DNA of 64,000 nt from JALZHR01 sp036388475 (GTDB taxonomy: Bacteria > Acidobacteriota > Blastocatellia > Pyrinomonadales > Pyrinomonadaceae): NCBI GenBank assembly GCA_036388475.1, contig DASVRT010000041.1, positions 69,376-133,375 on the forward strand, given 5' to 3'. The position numbers and the translations under genes were made by a program. Positions 60,873 through 64,000 of the stretch are shown here, one piece after another (position 1 is the stretch's first letter; each line of letters opens with the position of its first letter). The notes below the pieces were generated by a model. That model was not told where the DNA came from. It worked only from the letters and a program-made list of their open reading frames with translations, and did not search any database.

Positions 60873-61607
60873 ATGAATTGCGAAAATTGTCAAAATTTTC
60901 TGAGTAGTTTTCTGGACGGCGACCTTGACGAAGTTAATTCGTCAAACGTCAAAGCGCATCTGGCTCTGTGCACGGAATGCGCGGAAATTTGCGAAGATTT
61001 TGCTTCAATAATCGGTTTCTGCGGCAGTCCGTCGAACACGGAAATCCCGCCGCCCAATTCGCAGGCTCTCTGGTGCCGCATCAACAACATCATCGAAACC
61101 GAAATCAAGCCCGAACTGGAAATCGTCAGCGCGCCGAAACCGGGCAGCAGATTGTCACTGCTCTGGAATCGCACGTGGTCGCTTTCCTTTACGCAAGCCT
61201 TTTCGGCGGTTATGGGCGTGGCGGTCATCAGTTCGCTGCTGACGGTTATCGGCATTAAAAATTTTGTGCTTTCAGCTAATAGCGAGGCGGGCGCGACGCC
61301 GAGTATGTTTGAAAAGGTTCTGGGTCAGGTCGGCGTGATTGAAACGCCGCAGGCAACGCGCGAAAAACGCCTGAAAGAACAGCAGGTCGCCATCGAATAC
61401 TGGAATAAACGAGTCGAAACGCGCCGCCAGCAATGGGATAAAAACATTCGCGCCGCCTTTGAGCGCAACCTGAGCGAGATTGACCAGGCAGTCAACGAAT
61501 ACAATCAGATTTTAGAAACCAATCCGCAGGACGAAATTTCCAGCGAAATGCTCGACACCACTTTAAACGAAAAAATGGAGCTTCTGCGTCAATTTTCCGA
61601 ATTATAA
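60873..61607 (+). CDS. Membrane anti-sigma factor with zf-HC2 domain
   Basis: A 244-residue partner of the preceding sigma factor. The N-terminal zinc finger has C-x2-C (NCENC) and H-L-A-L-C-T-E-C at about 32-39, with FLDGDLDE as in zf-HC2 proteins. One membrane segment (FTQAFSAVMGVAVISSLLTVIG) is followed by a periplasmic coiled-coil-like domain of about 120 residues (RLKEQQVAIEYWNKRVETRR). It runs 16 bp ahead of the DUF4097-like genes, which it probably helps regulate. Confidence 0.87.
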   Translation: MNCENCQNFLSSFLDGDLDEVNSSNVKAHLALCTECAEICEDFASIIGFCGSPSNTEIPPPNSQALWCRINNIIETEIKPELEIVSAPKPGSRLSLLWNRTWSLSFTQAFSAVMGVAVISSLLTVIGIKNFVLSANSEAGATPSMFEKVLGQVGVIETPQATREKRLKEQQVAIEYWNKRVETRRQQWDKNIRAAFERNLSEIDQAVNEYNQILETNPQDEISSEMLDTTLNEKMELLRQFSEL

Positions 61608-61623
61608 ATGAGCCGTCTTTAAA

Positions 61624-62391
61624 ATGAGTTGTTTGTTAAAAAAACTGCTGAACAAAAAAACTACGATTTTTCTTCTGAGCGTAGTTTTTTTCTTTGTGTC
61701 TTCGAGCCAGCAGGAAATTTCCGCCCAGAAGCGATTCTCAAAAACTTATCCCGCCAGTAAAAACGTCAGCCTGCAATTAACCAATCGGACGGGAACGGTC
61801 GAGGTCGAAGGCTGGAATAAAGACAGCGTGCAGATTGTGGCTGTTCTGGAAGCGCCGGCGGCAAACGTCGTTCCGCAAAGCCTGAGCGGCACGATTCTGA
61901 TAAACGTCGTCAAGGACAATCAGGGCAGAAACGAGGTCGGCAACGTCAATTTCTACATCAAAGTCCCGTATTATTCTTCGGTCAATATCGAGACCGTGAT
62001 GGGCAATCTGAAAGTCACTAACATCGCCGCCGGATTTGTCCGCGCGCATATCGCCTCGGACGGCGACATCACTTTAACCAATATTTCCGCCGCTTCCGTC
62101 TCCGCCGAAAACGGCATCGGCGATATATTTTTCGACGGCGACATCAAGCCGGGCGGGCGTTATCGCTTTACGTCGATGCGCGGCGCGATAAATTTGCGCA
62201 TTCCTTTTGAATCTTCGTTCAGCCTGGTCGCGACCGCGCCTTCGACGCGCAATATCAATCTCAGTTCGCTCGAAAACGCCGGGTTAAGATTTGTCAGCGA
62301 AGGTCGCCGCGTGGTCGGAAAAATCGGCGACGGCAGCGCCACTCTCAACGTCGTCAACCAGCGCGGCAGCATCGCTTTTATCCGCAGATAA
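61624..62391 (+). CDS. Exported DUF4097-like beta-solenoid protein 1
   Basis: A 255-residue secreted or periplasmic protein: signal peptide (IFLLSVVFFFVSSSQQ), then repeating beta strands of the DUF4097/putative auto-transporter adhesin head type (LTNRTGTVEVEGW, VNIETVMGNLKVTNI, GDITLTNISAASVSAENGIG). Such proteins often sit in sigma/anti-sigma operons; their role is unknown but envelope-related. The order sigma, anti-sigma and two DUF4097-like genes suggests one transcription unit. Confidence 0.8.
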   Translation: MSCLLKKLLNKKTTIFLLSVVFFFVSSSQQEISAQKRFSKTYPASKNVSLQLTNRTGTVEVEGWNKDSVQIVAVLEAPAANVVPQSLSGTILINVVKDNQGRNEVGNVNFYIKVPYYSSVNIETVMGNLKVTNIAAGFVRAHIASDGDITLTNISAASVSAENGIGDIFFDGDIKPGGRYRFTSMRGAINLRIPFESSFSLVATAPSTRNINLSSLENAGLRFVSEGRRVVGKIGDGSATLNVVNQRGSIAFIRR

Positions 62392-62468
62392 AAATAAAAT
62401 TATTGGCTTTTATCTTTCGACTTTGTTATCATCCACACGTGACCTGCTTCTCCTTCCCGTTTAAAACA

Positions 62469-63314
62469 ATGAAAATAAATATCAAAATCATCTTTGCCGT
62501 CTTCTGCCTTTATCTGTGCGCGTCCGCTTCTGCTGCTTATCCGCAAACCGCGCCGCTCATCAAGCGCACGACCTTCAAATCGGAAAAAATCGACTTCGGC
62601 GCGGGCGGAACGGTGACGATTGTCGGCGCGCCGATCGGTTCAATCACCATCGAAGGCTGGCAGAAAAACGAGATTGAAGTGCAGGCGGAAATCGAGATTC
62701 AGGCGGCGACCGAAGCCGATTTGGCGCTGCTGACACAGGTTGACGGTTTTGTTCTGGACGAAGATTTCGGTCACGCGCGCATCGTCAGCGTCGGCACGCA
62801 CGACCGCGATTATATGAAGCGCGTGGCGAAAAAATTTCCGAAACAGCTTTTGGGCGTGCCTTTTAAAATAGATTTTCGCATCAAAGTTCCGACCTATTGC
62901 GATTTGGAAATCAACGGCGGCAAAGGCGATTTGACGCTGACGGCGGTCGAAGGCGCGATGATGATAAAATTTCTGGAATCGAACGCCAAGATGGATTTAA
63001 TCGGCGGCTCGATTGACGCGACGTTCGGCGTCGGCAACGTCGATGTCAAAATCGCGAAATCCAGCTGGCGCGGTCGTCAGCTCAACATCGGCTTGGCAAG
63101 CGGTACGCTCAACGTCCAATTTCCGCAAAACTTGAGCGCCGATTTAAACGCCAGCATTTTGAAAACCGGAAAAATCGAAAGCTCGCTGGAAAACCTGAAA
63201 CCGCGCGAGCGCGCCAAATTCAGCGAAAAATCCATCATCGCCCGCGCCGGAAACGGCGGCGCGCTGCTGTCGTTTACGGTCGGCGACGGCGGCTTGAAAC
63301 TGAGCAACTGGTAA
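62469..63314 (+). CDS. Exported DUF4097-like beta-solenoid protein 2
   Basis: 281 residues from the Met at 62469, which starts a clear signal peptide (IIFAVFCLYLCASASAAYPQ). The frame extends back to 62403 but those residues are not signal-like. Repeated strands match the preceding protein (GTVTIVGAPIGSITIEGW, LEINGGKGDLTLTAVEGA, GNVDVKIAKS). The pair probably arose by duplication followed by strong divergence. A terminator follows. Confidence 0.8.
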   Translation: MKINIKIIFAVFCLYLCASASAAYPQTAPLIKRTTFKSEKIDFGAGGTVTIVGAPIGSITIEGWQKNEIEVQAEIEIQAATEADLALLTQVDGFVLDEDFGHARIVSVGTHDRDYMKRVAKKFPKQLLGVPFKIDFRIKVPTYCDLEINGGKGDLTLTAVEGAMMIKFLESNAKMDLIGGSIDATFGVGNVDVKIAKSSWRGRQLNIGLASGTLNVQFPQNLSADLNASILKTGKIESSLENLKPRERAKFSEKSIIARAGNGGALLSFTVGDGGLKLSNW

Positions 63315-63340
63315 ACAAACAAAACCGATTTGAATTTTAT

Positions 63341-63388
63341 AAAAGGAAAGTGATACGTTATCTTCTTAATAATCACTTTCCTTTTTTT
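63341..63388 (+). terminator. Intrinsic terminator after the DUF4097-like genes
   Basis: AAAGGAAAGTGAT (63342-63354) pairs with ATCACTTTCCTTT (63372-63384), followed by further T residues. It ends the transcript before dcd. Confidence 0.8.
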
Positions 63389-63400
63389 ATATAAAATTTT

Positions 63401-63991
63401 ATGACGATTAAATCGGATGTTTGGCTTCGCCGAATGGCTGAAGAACAAAAAATGATTGACCCGTTTCTGCCCGAGCTGGTCAGAGAAACGAACGGCAGCC
63501 GCATCATCAGCGCCGGCGCTTCCAGCTACGGCTACGATATGCGCCTGGCAGACGACGGCTTTCGTATTTTTTCCTCCGTTTACGGGCTGGAGATTGACCC
63601 GAAGCATTTTGACGAAAATTCATTGATTGAGCCGATGCTTTACACGGCTGAAGACGGCTCAAAATATTATCTTCTGCCGCCGCATCATTACGGCTTGGGC
63701 GTCACGGTCGAGACTTTTCAAATGCCGCGCAACGTAACGGGAATCGCGCTCGGAAAATCAACCTACGCCCGCGCCGGCTTGCTGGTCAACACGACGCCGC
63801 TCGAAGCGGGCTGGACCGGACGGCTGGTCGTCGAGATTGCAAATCTGGCAAATTTGCCGCTGCGCGTCTACGTCAACGAAGGCATCGGTCAGATTCTCTT
63901 TTTTGAATCAGACGAAGCCTGCGCCGTTTCTTATTCCGACAGAGGCGGAAAATATCAAGGGCAGACCGGATTAACCTACGCGAAAGTTTAA
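63401..63991 (+). CDS. dcd: dCTP deaminase
   Basis: Converts dCTP to dUTP, supplying dUMP for thymidylate synthesis. The 196 residues include the family signature GASSYGYDMRL, the catalytic Glu in NTTPLEAGWTGRLVVEI, the SYSDRGGKYQGQTG nucleotide loop and GKSTYARAGL. Length is normal. The monofunctional form releases dUTP; I see no evidence for the bifunctional dCTP deaminase/dUTPase version. Complete gene ending 9 bp before the window edge. Confidence 0.95.
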   Translation: MTIKSDVWLRRMAEEQKMIDPFLPELVRETNGSRIISAGASSYGYDMRLADDGFRIFSSVYGLEIDPKHFDENSLIEPMLYTAEDGSKYYLLPPHHYGLGVTVETFQMPRNVTGIALGKSTYARAGLLVNTTPLEAGWTGRLVVEIANLANLPLRVYVNEGIGQILFFESDEACAVSYSDRGGKYQGQTGLTYAKV

Positions 63992-64000
63992 TTAACTTTC

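Overview
The window looks like chromosome from a free-living, heterotrophic Acidobacteriota, most likely class Blastocatellia. This is inferred from gene content: many large secreted peptidases (S8, M36, S46), FG-GAP/VCBS surface repeats, a choice-of-anchor V protein with a CxxCH motif, DUF4097-like proteins, several ECF sigma/anti-sigma pairs and a STAND-BTAD regulator. No rRNA, tRNA, phage, IS element or CRISPR array was seen.

Layout. 1-1700: the end of an unidentified gene and an SDR oxidoreductase with a DUF2171 tail. 1717-19771: a secreted-peptidase cluster (M36-like peptidase, S8 subtilisin with SLH-like tail, CarboxypepD_reg protein), a STAND-TPR-BTAD activator, a short ATPase resembling its N-terminus, a decayed glycine-zipper gene, a second subtilisin with an N-terminal block of 19 ISLTGAD copies, and a GH3 hexosaminidase. 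19798-24057: a small unknown gene, then a minus-strand group of queD, two TonB-domain proteins, a membrane protein and dinG. 24378-33048: two tandem M36 fungalysins with FG-GAP tails and matching 5' leaders. 33267-37061: ECF sigma, double zf-HC2 anti-sigma, zinc-finger membrane protein, small membrane protein, and an M23 endopeptidase behind a structured leader. 37138-46395: a collagen-like glycine-rich secreted protein with an EF-hand-like tail, an S46 dipeptidyl-peptidase, a choice-of-anchor V/FG-GAP protein, an endonuclease/exonuclease/phosphatase-fold membrane protein and a flippase-like membrane protein. 46440-51574: nrdR, lon and an MltD-like transglycosylase. 52055-57100: ECF sigma, a membrane-anchored TPR-CHAT protease and an unknown protein. 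57249-63991: a YifB/ComM ATPase, a possibly acquired gene between inverted repeats, an ECF/anti-sigma pair with two DUF4097-like proteins, and dcd.

Three observations stand out. (1) Direct repeats of CTCAAGT with an 11-bp period, always reading in the direction of the adjacent gene, precede the M36-like peptidase, one subtilisin and the short ATPase, with a fourth copy facing the decayed gene upstream of the second subtilisin. Three of them sit exactly 9 nt from a -10-like hexamer. This is the architecture of SARP/BTAD operators, and a BTAD activator is encoded in the same cluster, so I propose a local exoprotease regulon. (2) An ECF sigma factor lies next to a protein joining an anti-sigma-like N-terminus, a membrane segment, TPRs and a caspase-like CHAT protease, followed by an unknown protein; this suggests proteolysis-controlled sigma signalling without CRISPR. 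(3) Three unrelated-sequence arrays of degenerate 20-21-bp repeats (about two helical turns) and a group of word-like palindromes occupy gene 3' flanks.
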